Of a stretch of 64,000 nt of DNA, positions 48,061 through 62,500 are shown in pieces. Each line of letters starts with the position of its first letter. The stretch's first letter is position 1. A program made the position numbers and the translations under genes. The stretch comes from Sphagnum magellanicum (taxonomy: Eukaryota > Streptophyta > Sphagnopsida > Sphagnales > Sphagnaceae). A model generated the notes under the pieces. That model was not told the DNA's origin. It searched no databases and saw only the letters and a list, made by a program, of their open reading frames with translations. Location of the stretch: positions 2,604,001 through 2,668,000 of the forward strand of contig CM038914.1 in the NCBI GenBank assembly GCA_021904315.1, written 5' to 3'.

Positions 48061-49220
48061 TGTGCCAAAGAAATCAAGTAGAACTTACTAGAATAAATTT
48101 GACAACAAAAAAAAAGGAGGCAACATAGTACATGTACTTAAAAAGACACACATTTGAAAACACCAAAACTTGCCTAAACACACATTTATAATTATGGCAA
48201 CAAAAAGAAATAATGCAAAATGAAAGCATAGGCCAAACACAAAGTGAAATGTAAGAAAAAAACAAAAGACAACAATTTCCCAATGCTTAAATAAAAAGCT
48301 AACTAAACACCTAAACCCCAAACCCATTACTATTGTTTTCTTTGACTTTAATTACATTTGACTTCAATTTTTCTTTCTAAATCTCCAATTTTTATTTACA
48401 ACTCGATAACTAAGTAATGGTGTCATAATGATTACCCAAAATATTATCTCATCTTGTGTGTTCTAACCATGCATTTTATGGTTGACACCCAAACCCTAAA
48501 TTCTTTAAAACCATATGGTGACTACAAAAAAGTTTCAAAAATTTTCAATCCCAAGTATGTGATGAAACACATAACCCTTAAACCCTTATCTATTTTTTAC
48601 GTTTAGAGATCTTTCCTTTCTCTTTTTTTGCACATGAATGTATTAAAAATTTGGTACAACATCAAAGTTTTGGTCACTTGTTTGAAAAAACCCATCCCAC
48701 AAAAAAATTTAATCTAAAATAAATTATAATTACTTTGGATCACATGAGTCAAGTGATTCATTGAGAAATAATTGTTTAGCACTATATTTCCTTTTTGCGT
48801 CCCATTTTGGTGCTACTCCATAAATCCATTTAATTTTCATTTAATTAAAATTTGATTCAAATCATAATATATTCATACAATATTTTTTCAAAAAAAATGG
48901 GATTTTGATAAATAAAAAAAAGATTAAAACTGGTTTTTTTTACCCATTCTCCAAAAAGGGAAAAATATGCAAAAAAAATATTAAGCTTTTTCCAAAAAGG
49001 TTTGACAAAAATTCCAAAAAAATGTATGGGCCATTCAACTAATGCTTCTTATTGAACATCCATACAAAATCTAGAAAAAGAAAAACTTTTTATCGTTCAA
49101 TTAACATTGCTTTCCCACAATTGTGAAGAAGAACATTAGTCGAACAATAAACCCAAAACAAATTTCAAAACAAAAACAGAAAACAACATTGGGTGGCCGC
49201 CCAATAATTTGTCTTTCACA
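48061..49220. other. AT-rich DNA, no gene seen
   Basis: Homopolymer-rich; nothing codable. Ends at the 5' edge of the Helitron. Confidence 0.5.
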
Positions 49221-49969
49221 TCTTATATATTAAAGTTACAGGTCTGTCTGTCCGTCTGTCCGGGCAGTTTCCGGGCACTGCCCGGACCTTTGTTTGTTTG
49301 TTTTTTTTGTTTTTTCTTTTCTGTGTCAGTTAAACTTCCCGGGCAGTTTCCGGGAACTGCCCGGACCTTTGTTTGTTTGTTTTTTTTTTTTTTCTGTGTC
49401 AGTTAAACTGCCCGGGCAGTTTCCGGGAACTGCCCGGACTTTTTTTTTCTTTTTTTTTTTGGGTTTTGTTTTCTGTGTCAGTTAAATTGCCCGGACCTTT
49501 GTTTTGTTTGTTTGTTTGTTTTTTTTTTTTTGTTTTTTTTTGTTTTTTTGATGTATTTGCTTCTTTTTTTATCTTTTTTCTTTTGGATTTGTTTTTTCGG
49601 AAAAATCTAAGGCTACGTATTTGCTTCTTTTTTTAATCTTTTTTTTGGATTAAAAAATAAAAAACAAGAAATGGGCAGAAAAATCTAAGGCTACATATTT
49701 GCTTCTTTTTTTATCTTTTTTTTTGGATTTTTTTTTTTGGATTTTTCTCCCCTTCTCTTAAATTAACAAAAATGAAAATAAATAAATTAATTAAAAAAAA
49801 ATGAGCAGAAAAATCTAAGGCTACATATTTGCTTCTTTTTTTATCTTTTTTTTTTTTGGATGACGTCTGGCCAGCAGCTCCGGGGAGCATTCACAACAAC
49901 CGTTGCAGGAGAAGTAAGTAACGGCGGGGGGGGGGGCCACGGGTGCATTATGCACCGGGTACACACTAG
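49221..49969 (+). mobile_element. Non-autonomous Helitron (749 bp)
   Basis: The 5' end is TCTTATATATTAAAG at 49221 with a flanking A. The 3' end is CTAG at 49966-49969 with a flanking T, so the insertion sits between A and T as Helitrons require. A subterminal hairpin, GGTGCA-TTA-TGCACC (49942-49956), ends 13 bases from the 3' terminus, as in plant Helitrons. There are no terminal inverted repeats, no target duplication and no Rep/helicase coding. The interior holds three copies of a palindromic GC-rich unit, then repeats of AATCTAAGGCTACATATTTG with poly-T and TTTTTGGAT. A short GC-rich unique segment precedes the hairpin. Confidence 0.72.
49260..49500. repeat. Palindromic CCGGGCAGTT repeats inside the Helitron
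   Basis: Three 26-bp near-palindromes at 49260-49285, 49339-49364 and 49412-49437 with 10-bp arms CCGGGCAGTT and AACTGCCCGG (one mismatch in the first). They are spaced 79 and 73 bases apart by TGTGTCAGTTAAACT and T-rich spacers. A fourth, half copy lies near 49485. Confidence 0.9.
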
Positions 49970-52900
49970 TTATAGGAAAAAATAATAAGGAGCTGCTAGA
50001 TTTTTTCGATGAGCCACCATATATATATATATATATATATCATGGAAAATAGTATCGAGTAGTTGCCCGATACCTTCCTTCCAATATTAAATATTTGAAT
50101 GAAAATATTAGGTGGACAACTAAATTAAATTAAATTAAAATGAATTTGTAAAGGAAGGAGAAACTAGTTAACTAACTATTATATTTTCAAGAAACATTGT
50201 TTGCATTTTTAAAATGAAAAGAGGTATAAGGCATATTATGTATTTATATTTATATGGTTGGTGAAAGTTCAACTTTGGGCAAATGATATGAGATTAAATA
50301 GAATTCTATTAACATCACTCCCTATTGCACTTCTTAAAATGACAGGTGAGGTATTTGATTGTTACAAAATATTTATCATATCTTCTTTATTTTTTGTCTT
50401 TTTTCAAAGATTTTGATGGCCATGGGTGTAGCAAGTGAAGGTTCACAAAACATCTTTGAACTCCTAAAAGAAAAGCCCAACAAAAATGAAACAAGAAGAG
50501 AACAAACTTGTTTGAAGAGAGAGAAACCCCCCCACTTCCAAACCTTATGTCTTCCTCATTTCTTATAACCCATTTTGAGAAATTAAAAAAGTTTTAGTTG
50601 TGTCAATTGAAGTTCTACAAAAAAAATATTTTGAATTCCATCCATAATATAATAATGTCCAAAGATCTTAAACTTTCAACATACAAATTGTTTTAATTAC
50701 TATCACCAAACATTTACCCCCTTCATTTCTAGAGGACATATCTCGGTAATTTCTTGTTACCCCCCCATTCCCCCAAAAAAACCATTAACCTTTTGAGAGC
50801 ATATTGGATCATCTCATCAATTGAGCACAATTTTTTTATTTATAATATACACTCAAACCCTTTGGAAAAGGGATAAAAATAAATACCCAACCCTTCACTT
50901 CCCCTTTTCCTAAATTTTCACCTATACCTATAACCTTATTGATTGAACCTACTTTTGATTCTCCACCCCTTATACCTGCTTAGAAAGAATTCCCACAATG
51001 CCTTTGTAAAATAAACCAACAAGTGAAAACAAAACATGTGCAACTTATCTCAACTAAGGTCTCCTTTACAATAGAATGTGAAACCCCATGACCATATAAA
51101 TAAAACATTTATGATTGAAGGAAAAGCCATTTTAGGGTTCAAGTTTAATTTACAAAAGTTTGAAACACCAAGGATTTAAGGAATATATAAATGGATGAAA
51201 AATCAACATTAAATGCACTATGGATATTTTTTTATGATTTAATAGACTTGCATTAGGCCTACTTGTTTGAGGTGAGCCTAGCAATGAGTTCAAATAAGTG
51301 GGCCATGTAGCAAGTTTGTTAGACCATGAGCCCAAATAACCATGATTGGTTAGATTTTGAGGGTGGTTGCATATTACAATGGACTATTATGGAAGTCACA
51401 ATGACAAATTTTCTTGGATTTGATAAACGTTATTGCATACAATTTTTAACTCTTGTTGAATATAACAAAAAGGGACTCACTTATGTAAAGCTAACACATG
51501 AAGTATATAAACATAAAAAAACACATCAAAATCATGAATGCTCAATTAGTAATGGATTTTACAATCTTGGTGAAGTAGAGTGTCACAAACTATAAAATTT
51601 TGGATATGGATTTTTATTTCACAATGTGTTTATGCAATGTATGTGAAACCTCGGGATATAAAATATTTGAAGTTTAGAACATTAAAGGTTCATTTAGTGA
51701 ATGAAACATTGTTTTAACTTTTGTGTTCCATAACATCAAATATGCAACCCTTGAAATATTTTGCAAAGTCCATAAAGGCATAGAAAATATTGATTTTCTT
51801 GAGTTTTAAGGAAGACATTTTAATTTTTTTTAACATGGTCATCTCAAAAAAATGTTGAAAAAATCTGAATTTTTGGAATGAATGTTACATCGTCAATTTT
51901 AAGCCAATTTCGAATACACTAGAAATGGACTTTTAAAAGGGATTTTGATTTGCTAGTTTTGGTCCACTTTAACATTCTTTCACCCTTGATGGTCCAAAAT
52001 TTTAAATTTTTAAAAATAATTTCTCAAAAAATTGTGTTGGATATTTGTTAAAGCATTAAATCCTAGAAACCATGCAAGATTGGTCTACAAACTTTTTGTC
52101 GTGGTTTTTTTTCAAATTTTCTTAATAATTTTTTTGGAGGTGGGTGCAAAGTTCATTAACCTGTGGACCAAAAAAATAGTGATTGATTGGATTTTTAAAC
52201 ACATTTTTTCTTCAAAATTTTAATTTATTTTTTGAAAATCAATGCAAAGTTTGCTAACCCATGGTCCCAAAAAGTTGGGATTGGTCAGTTTGTTTTACAT
52301 ATTTTTTCTCTTCTATGATCCATGGCAATCTTACTTGTTGAAATGAAGAAAATGAAAAATGTGGAGAAAGAATAAATGGAATGAAATTGAAGAAGAAAAA
52401 GAAAAGAAAAACCCTAAACCAATAGTTTAAAAAATTACATAGAATATCAAGTTTAAATCAAAATTTACATAAAAGAGTTAATTACCTCTTTTGATTGCAT
52501 TATAATATGTTGGTAGTTCAATAAAACATGTTGTCATTTACACTTGACAACCTAGGCCCCAACATAAATTATTTAAAAATTTCCAAGGGATGACCTTTGG
52601 ATTTGTTTTGAGGGCTCTCAACATTTCCATGGTCACAATCCTTCACCATAGTGTAAAGGGGGCTTTAAATCTAGATTTTGCATCATGATATAAAACTCTT
52701 CAAAGAACCTTGATGCTTTAGGGAAGTAAGAAGGCTTGCACATTGTTTACCCCATATTCATTACACAAAACTTTCTAGAATTGTTTTAGAGTTTACAAAA
52801 TAGGTCATTAACGATCATTCATTGCTATTTTAAGTAAAAGTGGCATAATGCTTATGAAAACCAAGTTTAATTATATGTATGAAAACAAATTGTAGTCATT

Positions 52901-53540
52901 ATTCTATACTTTATCCACTACCAACCAATTTATTTTTTTCAATTTCATGATGTTGTTCAAGTGGCAATAGTAAATAAATAAATATAGCCAAATTTTTTAA
53001 TGTTCAAAATATGACCCAAAAAAATCTTAAGCACTTTTTCATATTATAGGCAATCGTTGCAATTTTTTATTATTTTGAAAAAAAAATTTAATTTCACAAA
53101 ATGGCAAAAATTCAATGCAATTGACACACCAACTTTAGTTGTGCCAATCAATGTATATGTGGCATATATTGTGAAAATAGGAATAAATTACTATTAGAAT
53201 GTTGATTTTTCTACCCCGAGTATTACAATTTGATTTCAAAACAAAGGTGGAACATCAAGAGATGCCTTCAACCTCAATCATTGCCCACCCCCTAAACAAA
53301 ATGAATGAGATGGAATTTTCCACTAATGTCCATTCCACAATGGTTTTCTTATACATCATTGTCACCAAGGATTGAATACAAGCAAAGAAAGAGCCATTTG
53401 TATCCAACTCCATACCCAACCAAGTCACTCAACAAATGGCCTTACAATTTCAACACAAAAGAAAAAGATTTTTTTTTTGTTACATAAACAAAATTGTAAA
53501 CAAAATTGAAACCTTTTTGTATCAAGAGAGTAAGTCCCAT
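49970..53540. other. AT-rich DNA downstream of the Helitron; no gene recognised
   Basis: An AT microsatellite occupies 50019-50040. Frames of up to 89 codons (for example 51326-51595 on the + strand) are unrecognised. The last few hundred bases are the 3' flank of the USP-like gene. Confidence 0.4.
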
Positions 53541-53547
53541 ACCAATA

Positions 53548-56500
53548 TCATAGTGTAACATTGGCTATAGAAGAAGGACCCTTATGATCAAATTTGAAGA
53601 CAATTTGTTCTAATTTGTGAATGTGGAAGCCTCGCAACTTGATCTCCTTTGACAAAGATTGATCCTGAGCATTGATGGTTATGATTTGCCAACCCTTGTT
53701 GTGCACATGCACATTTGTCACCTTCACCTAGATATCAACAACCCATATGTTTGTGAGCTTTGCAACAAACAAGTTAACATGTAAGCCATTTTTCCTAGTG
53801 TTATGGAAGAATGACTTCATACTTGGCACAAAGTACTTGTATTTCGGTCAAATCCAGGTAATGGAAACAAGGTTTATGAACATTAGGTTTCATGGGCACA
53901 TCTTGGATATGGCAATGTAATGCTTCCATTTTCAAATAACTTAATTATGCCTAAGAAGTTTTTACATTTAGTGAGTACCTACTCAAGTTTACATCTTATA
54001 GTTCATGAGTTTTTACTCATATGTTTGAAACTCGAAATTGAAGAAATTCCTAAGTAAATGACCAAGACCTTTTCCCAATACAACACATCATTCCAAGGTG
54101 AACATTTAAGCTAAAAGACACCACCAATACTCCCCAATCCACAAATTTTTTAATGGCAATGTCATGGTAAATATTTTCATATCCATCTTGTGATCATTTA
54201 ATATGAATGAACCAATGTTGGCCAATTATTGGTTTTTTTAAATAACCTCAAAGTAGGTTTTTTTTTTGAATTTTTTAGAACCACTCAATTGTCATTATCA
54301 ATATGAAAAAAATTGGGTGCCAAATAGGTTATCAAATAACATGTCAATAACCCCCAATTAACCTGCTAGTTATACACTTGTTATAGTGTTTAAAAAAAAT
54401 AGAACGTTAATTTTCTTATTTAAAAATTGTATTAGTATTCAATGATTGATAACCTAACTAAATGATAATCAAGTCATCCAAGGAGGTTATTAGATTTTGA
54501 AATTTAATAACAAGTGGTTATCAAAACATCAAGAACTAGCTTGTACGTTTTTAATATTTGAATTAATAGCCATGTCAAAATTCAATAGTCAACCAACACC
54601 AGAATGGACCAATTGAGCTACTACACTTGTATTATGAATCTATAAAGGATGTAAATTCAATTTGATAACAATATTATAAATTCATACATATCACAAGATA
54701 TAAATGTGTATATAAATAACATAAGAAAAGATAGGAAAGGGCTTTTAATATACAAATATTTTTTTGGAATATGAAACATATGGGCTGTCAATTAATTGAA
54801 AAAAGGACAATTAAAAAAAATAATCTTACATGGGCTTCGGGAATAGAGATTAGGATGAGGGTGCCATCCAAATGGATATTGTCAAGGATGAGGTGGTCGC
54901 TAAAAATTAGAAGAGTGGAGTGTTGGGAAATGAAGCCATTGCGAAGGGAAGGGCCAACAATATTGTTGCAAACATCCTTGAATGTGAGAGCCCAAGAAGG
55001 CAACCACACTACTCTTGGCCATAAATCCACAATGTGTCCATTATATTCCTCCACTATTGGGTCTTCTATTTCCATGGTTGCCTGCATCTTCCAACCATTC
55101 AAATAAGACTAGAAGAAGATAATGATCTCCAAAAAGTCGATGAAACTTCCACCTTATCATGTATACACTATATGGTTGTTTGATTAATTTGCCATGTGAA
55201 AATTAAATGCCATGGTATTTAAAAGGATTTCATATTAAAGTTATGAACCATTGGACCATGAAACTCAAAAATCATTGATTAAAGTAAAAGGTTGTGGCCT
55301 TAGTTTGAGTTTGCTTCACTCTAGGAGCTATGGGCTTGAGGGCCCTTGAAAATCAAAATGGATGAAAAGTTTACATTGAATCTTACATGAAAACAAAAAT
55401 AGAATAGTCTAGAGTCTTTTGGAATTTGCATTGGGCCCACCTTAAATAGATGTTTGAAAATTTTCATGGGCTCCATGTCAAGTTAAAAGCCATGATTAAA
55501 GGTTGGCAAATATTGTTTAATATATTCTTGGAAGGGTAAATCTAGATGGAATTAAAATATGAATAGTTATATCAACCTACTTCATTTTCATTTCACATTA
55601 TACTTAAAGAACCCATGCTCACTCAAAATTCATTTTAGGTATGGCCTTTGGGAAGAATTCATGGGATTTTGAATGACTCATGTCCAAGGTTCTTCAACTC
55701 ATGTGTGAAGATGGGTCTTTGTGAGGCCCATCCATCCATTCTTTGGAAGCCCAAATTTATGATTTACAAAATGGAGAAGGGTATGGAGTGTTTGAAATAA
55801 TGCATGAGTGGTCCACTTTACAAATATAGATACCCCCCAACATTCCACAAGTAAAGGTTGTGAAATAGCGGGCAATTAGGCATTATTGTAACCCACCTTT
55901 ACTTGCTACATATTATTGGGTACAATTTTTATTCCTACGTTGGCCACATCACAAAATGTTGATATTGGTAAGTGGAAATTGGCATAGTTCATCCATTGTT
56001 CCAAATACATTTTTGGGAATTATGAAGGCCATGGAATAATAGTGACTTGGAGAAGGTTTAATGCATTGTCACACACAACCATCTTTAGACTATTTTAGAA
56101 GACTACAATTCAAAAATGATTTTTTTGGTATTTGATAGGTTATTAGTTAATGTCGAAAATGCCTTTCGAAGGATGAGACAATTTGCTTTGTAGATTGCCA
56201 TTTTTCCAGTTGTAGGGCTATGATTCCAACAATAATTAGACACCTATTAATTTCCAACACCAATGTGATCAAAATAATGTATTAGATTTATCCATAAGGT
56301 AAGGAAAATACAACACTAGAACCCCAAGGTTTGTCATACACAAGGTGAGATTTTTAAAAAACCTACAAAAAAATACAATAACATTCAACTAAGGTTGAAA
56401 CTTTAAAATCCATCAATTTTGGCGGTAAATTGTGTTTCATCATGTCTTTCCTTTTTCTTGAACACCTCCACTAATGCTATACATATATTCATTGCTCCCA

Positions 56501-59500
56501 TTTAGACAATTACTATAATTATTCTTGAACCTTGTACATTAATGGCTGAGTTTTAACATTTCATACTGAGATTTAATAAACTTTCTTTACTTTGCTAAGA
56601 CCACTAAAAGAGGAAATAGGGGTGGAAAGGAGGCCCAAAAATAAGGTGACTTTAAAATAATTCTATTATGTAATGGCAAAATTGGGAAGATTTGGTTAAG
56701 AGATGGGTGGATACAGATTATGTTTAACCAATGGCCATGACTTGACAACATTGACATTTTGGGAGAGATTTTAACATGCTAGTAGGAACTTTATAAACTA
56801 TTTGTTAAACATCACAATGTTCTATGTGCCGATTGCATAGAACATTGTGAGGAATTGACCTTAACAAACTTAGGAAGAAGGCCATAATCTTCCCAAAGTA
56901 CTAATCATAATGCTAATAAATAAATTTCAACACAATCTAGGTTTTTTTGGATGTAAAATATTTGTAAATCATTTTTTAATATTCGTTCATGCATTTTCTA
57001 ATAGATTGTACAAGCAATCATGTCATATAAGTTTGGAGGTTGGACACAAAATCCCCAATGAAAAGGTGGAACAAAAATGTTGCCTTTGGTTCACATTTGT
57101 GATTCTTTGCAATTGGGGCATAAACTAACCAAGCCTCCAACACCTACAAAAACAATTCAACCACTTGTGCCATGAAATTAATATTCAACTATTGTTGGAA
57201 CATGAAATGGCATCATTTTATATAATTGATCATTAGGTTTATTTTTGCAAAAGTGTTTGTGACATTATTGAAACAACATATTGGTGGCAAGCTACATACC
57301 TCATATTATTATAATTAATTGAATTTCCAAAGACTTGTTTCTTACCGTACATCCCACATTTTCAGAGCTTTCCAAAAGTCGAGTATAATCTTGCATCATG
57401 GCTTCTAGTCTTGGTGTTGTATAAAATTCCATGTTATTTTCATCCTTATACCTACCATTGATTCACCAATAGTTGTCCAATGGTTGGTATACTAGCAAAT
57501 GGCATATATGCCAACTAATGTGTTCATGGTAAGCAAACTCGACACCATTAAGTGAGGATATAATATACATCTAGAGATCCATGAACATTCCCAAATGTTG
57601 TCATTCAACTTCTATCCATTTAAAAACTCCACAAACACAAATTTGATTTTTGCTAGGTTTATACATGCTAGAGATTTGAAGGCAATATTGATTTATATGA
57701 GGTATTCTTCAAAATTAAGCATTTAAAGAATTCTTACATGGGAGCTAAAGCATCAGGAATGCCTCCAAGGACTCTATACTTTGAAAGCTCATCTATGTAT
57801 GGCCCCAATTTTAGCACCATCTACAACTAGAGGATGCATTTTCACTTTTGTTAGAGTGTTTGCACTTTTGTTAATCCTTTCAATTTCTTTGGAACATCAC
57901 GCATAATTTGTTTTTTTGGTTTTAATAAGTGGCTTCAAGGGACACAATGTGAAGATCATTATTGAAAACATCATCTTTCAATTTCCCCAATTCTTCATAA
58001 TGCAAAAATTTCCCCTTGTTTGTGGATTATGCCATGTTAAACTAATAAAAGTTTTAGTCTTTAGTTTTAATTAGATGACCGGGTCTAAATTTATTGAGGC
58101 TTTGGGGGTGATTTAAAACCTCATATAAACCAATGTAATGATGTATAAGCTTGTTTTGTGACACTAGGTCTACTAGGTTACTACTAGAGTCACTAATTCT
58201 AGGTAAGTACATTTAGGGGGCCATAATTTGAAATAATATCAATATCATATATTATACCTACACATGGACATAACTTCAACTTTGAAGTTAAGGCACTTGT
58301 TAATTATACTTGACCATGATGGTATACATCTAGAATAATATGAATTTGCCTTAGGCAATTTAGGTGTTTAAAAAATAATAATATGAATTTTATTCTCACC
58401 ATTTTATATAGTTAACAAATTCAAGAGGGTTAAGGTGTGCACAAACAAAACAAACACCTATCTTAATATATAGATATTAGAAGTTATGGGTGCTATTGAT
58501 GAAAATCTCACCACATTTATGCTTGATGGAATGGGGGAGACATTTGTCAACAAATCGTTGTGATCTAGATGAGCATGACCCATTGCACATAACATTGAAA
58601 ACACTTGATGAAAGTATCGTGTCATTGTTGATCCTAATACAACCCATTGGCCTTTTTTAATGTAATAAATTGGATGTTTTGCATTAAAAACACAATTACT
58701 TTAATAAACCATAGTATATTTTCCATTATGGGAACTAGATAGACCCAAATATAATACACAATGATCAAGCCCAATAATCCATAGACCTTGTATCATGGTC
58801 AAAACCAAGTAAAAAGAGAACATACCATTTGTATGAGTGAGTTGCAAGATGCCATCAGTTGGTGTCCTCGCCTTTCTAGGAATGGTGAGAAAATTAACAT
58901 TCCAATCCCTTTGTGCACTCACTCCCAATAGTGATGGTATCCCCTATTTATTGCGAACATGGCAATTAAATTGTTGTGAAATATTGCAACTAAGCACTTG
59001 GAGTTGTGTGGGAAACTTGTTCCAATGATAACATTCCAAGTTAAGACACTTTAACTATAGAGATATTTGGGGGGGGGAATAAATTATAAGGTTATGGGCA
59101 TCTATTAGTACCTACAAGTTGATGCATATACATATATTGCATAATGCCACCTCCTACATAAAGAGAAGGATGAGATTTTGTAATTTAATTATCTATTAAA
59201 GTTATCCATAAAGTCACAAGATTAAGGGGTGAGAATGGCCAGCTTCAGCATAATAGGGCATCAAATGCATAACTGGGAATATAAATTTTACAAAACAAAA
59301 TAAATGGGACCCAAATTAAATTTTCCACCAATTTTGGTGGCAAACTCAATTTCATCCTATCAAATTCTTTTTTCTGAAACGCCTCCACTACTATTACATA
59401 TTTTTTCATTGCTCCTATATGGCTACCATAATTACTTTCAAACCTTGTGCATTAAATGTTGACTTTTAGCATTCCATAATGAGATTTAATAAAATTTCCT

Positions 59501-62500
59501 TACTTTGTAAATACCATTGAAAGAAGGGATAAGGGGGTGAAGGAGAGGGTGACTTTATGAATAACTTTATTGTTGTAATAATTTATTGTGAAGACTTTGG
59601 ATATGAGCTAATAAGTGAAAATTGGTTGGGCAATAGGAAAGTTCTAGGCTCAACTTTGTTCCATACCTTGAAAATCAATCCATTTGTTTCTTCAAAGATT
59701 ACAACCCACTTTCGACCTTCCCTTCGCCTGTTTCATATTACCAAAGCAAACCATTACAATAACTTCAAATACTATGACTTTTTCTCACTCAAATATAACG
59801 TTTCAAAAGTTGGAAGTAATTGGTGTTAACAATAATTGATGTTCGTAACGCCCAATGCCCACCCACCAAACAATACACATGTGAAGTTATACTCTTTGGC
59901 CATGTTTTGATGTGCAATTAATTGGTTATAAACAAACAAAATTAATATGATTTGTTATGCAACCATGTATATAGGATTGTGAAGGAATGTTAACAATAAC
60001 TTACCAAGTTTTAAGGTGTCCTTTGGATAGGAGAAGATCATGTACATCTCCATGCCCGTGTGGCTTTGTCTACATCCAACAAAAAAAGTTATAAATCCAA
60101 TACTCATTTTATGATTGTTTATCATGTTCTTGTTATTTAAGGTAAGGTGATATAACTTTAGCATAGTTTCCCACCACAATAAAGAACAAACCATCCTAAA
60201 GAAAAAAAAATGCTTAAAGCAACATGCCAATTTGATGACCTATAACATGTCTTGAATTCATTTTTAACGCCACAATGTAACTATGATCTAAGTTGGCAAC
60301 ATTGTACAATTCAAGCATGATGTGTTCTTCCATATATGTTATTCCATATGTTTATTTTGTTCAACTTATACTAAGTGCAACCTTTAATTCACTCCAAAAA
60401 TTTATGAATAATCTAGTTTCAATTATTTGTATGTAGTTAGTTAATTATTATAGTCAAACCACTTTGAGATAACTTGGAAATGGTGGCTTTACCTGAATAA
60501 GAAAGGGATTGGAAGGATCTAAAGCAATATTTCCTTCTTTGTCCGCTAAACAAGGTACTACCATATCCTGCATAAGATACATTATAGTGTTAATTGTCCA
60601 TAATTTAGACTAGTAAATTTTACAATCTTCATCTTCGGTCATAATGATATGATTTTTTTTTACTAAAACCCAAACATGACAATTCAATGAAAAAAATGCA
60701 TCAAACTTTTACTAGTTATGATTTCACAAGGACCATGAGTGATTTATTTGTGACAAAAAAATATGAACCATTTGCTACAAAATCCAACTTAGTATTGACT
60801 TGCTTAAAAAGATTAATTTGTTCAGGCTTCATGCCATAGAACTTGTTTGTTATTAGTAGGTCCCAAATATGGTCGTGTGTTTTTTCAGATGTCATAATCA
60901 CAAGAGGGATGGGACTAGAGTTTGGCTCCAAGTTGTTTCCTACATTGTAAGAATTGACAAGAAAGATAAGACCATTTGCCTTCAAGGCATGCATGGCTCA
61001 TAGTTCACCTTCTTGACATTCTTCTCATACCCAAACCTATTTCATATACAACAGAGATGCACCTCACATTTTAGCTTGAATATGATTCCCTTTCTTTTTA
61101 GGTAGTCTATTTTGCATCATACATAGACCATTGCACATAATCATGAAACATGTTTAATTTTGGTGATTCTAATCACTCCAACATGAAAACGTAATTCTAA
61201 ATATTAAGGTCAAGGATCATATATGTTTTTCATTGCCAACAAGCATGCAATTCTAAATTGAAGATTACCTCAATTTAATACATGGACTTGATCATTTAAC
61301 ACCATGAAGTAGAAAAAAATGTCCTTAATATATTGAAGAATGATTTTTGAAAAAGTAATGACTAACCATTACAACTTGCATTTTGGAATGCCAGAATATT
61401 TTGGATGTAAAGTTCTAGAAAAGAAGTCCCCGTTGATGTTTCTGAAGGCAATGTAACCTACAATTATAGTCAATTTTGAAATTTTCACATTAGAAGGCAT
61501 GTTAACCTAAGCTCATAAGGGAAGACACAACAAAATTGAAGTTATTTTTTATCATGCTCTAAAATGTTCCTCTTTCTCCCTATAATTTTTCCCCATGTTC
61601 AATTTGGTTATAAATACTATCATATTTTTCACTAAGTTGGACCATTTTCCTAAACTACACAAAGTAATGTAACTCATAATCCAACCACTCTTACCGATTC
61701 GAGCAAAATGTACTTGCTTAATGAAGAACCTAAGAAAATTCACAAGTGAGGTAGGATAAGGCCAACAATGGCACCCTCTCATTCTCTCATTTGCGCTTAG
61801 TAAGTATGAAAGGAGGTGGCTAGAAGTAAGAGAAGGCCAATAGAGTATGAGAGGTGAAAAGTAGATGTGAAATGTGAAAAACAAACCCTTAAATGAAAAT
61901 CATAACCCAAAGAGGGTGTGATTTTGCATGGTTTTAATTTCATTATGTTTACTTTGAAGGTCACTCCCACATGACTAGTTAGATAAGATTGAAGAATGAG
62001 TTTCAATAAATGCCTTGGATGGTAGTGTAGAAAAGATTTGGTTCCACCATTGAGATGGCCTCAAATATGAACTTGTTGCATTTGTGTCAATTTAAGGCAA
62101 CAAAATTATATGGAGGTTTCATAGGTAGGAAATTGATGAACACCCAATGTGAAGAGGTGGAGAAGTTTCACTTTGGGGCCATCATAGCCAATGCGCTCTC
62201 CTAGGCCTCCGGCCACCAACACAAAAGCACATTTGGAAGCTTCTTGCACACCTTTTTCTTCAAGCTTTTGAAATTTCTCATCCCCAAAATGCAACCATTC
62301 AGCTAATGGTGCCTATGGATCAATTAACAACATGGAATCAATTCCCACTTTCAACAAATTTTTTTTTTCATTTCATATAAATTAAAAGAAAATTCGTATT
62401 TTGTCCAAGCAATGGAAATAGGGAATACAAATTAAGATAAGATTTTGTATTTGGAAAATAATGGTAATAGGCAATCTCTTTTGTGCAAGTATAGGCAATT

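Noticed and set aside
55834-55905. Candidate USP exon reading [10 protein letters not shown] before the C-terminal exons
   Set aside because: It contained an in-frame TAA and left the wrong phase. A far better exon ([17 protein letters not shown]) was then found at 56243-56163, giving a gapless in-frame fit.
60716-60799. Apparent decay after [14 protein letters not shown]
   Set aside because: Also intron: the next exon ([18 protein letters not shown]) is intact at 60567-60493.
62106-62171. Apparent frameshift after the [10 protein letters not shown] motif, suggesting a USP pseudogene
   Set aside because: The exon ends at a GTGAAA donor at 62172 and the conserved [16 protein letters not shown] continues in frame at 61457. 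The stretch is intron read-through.
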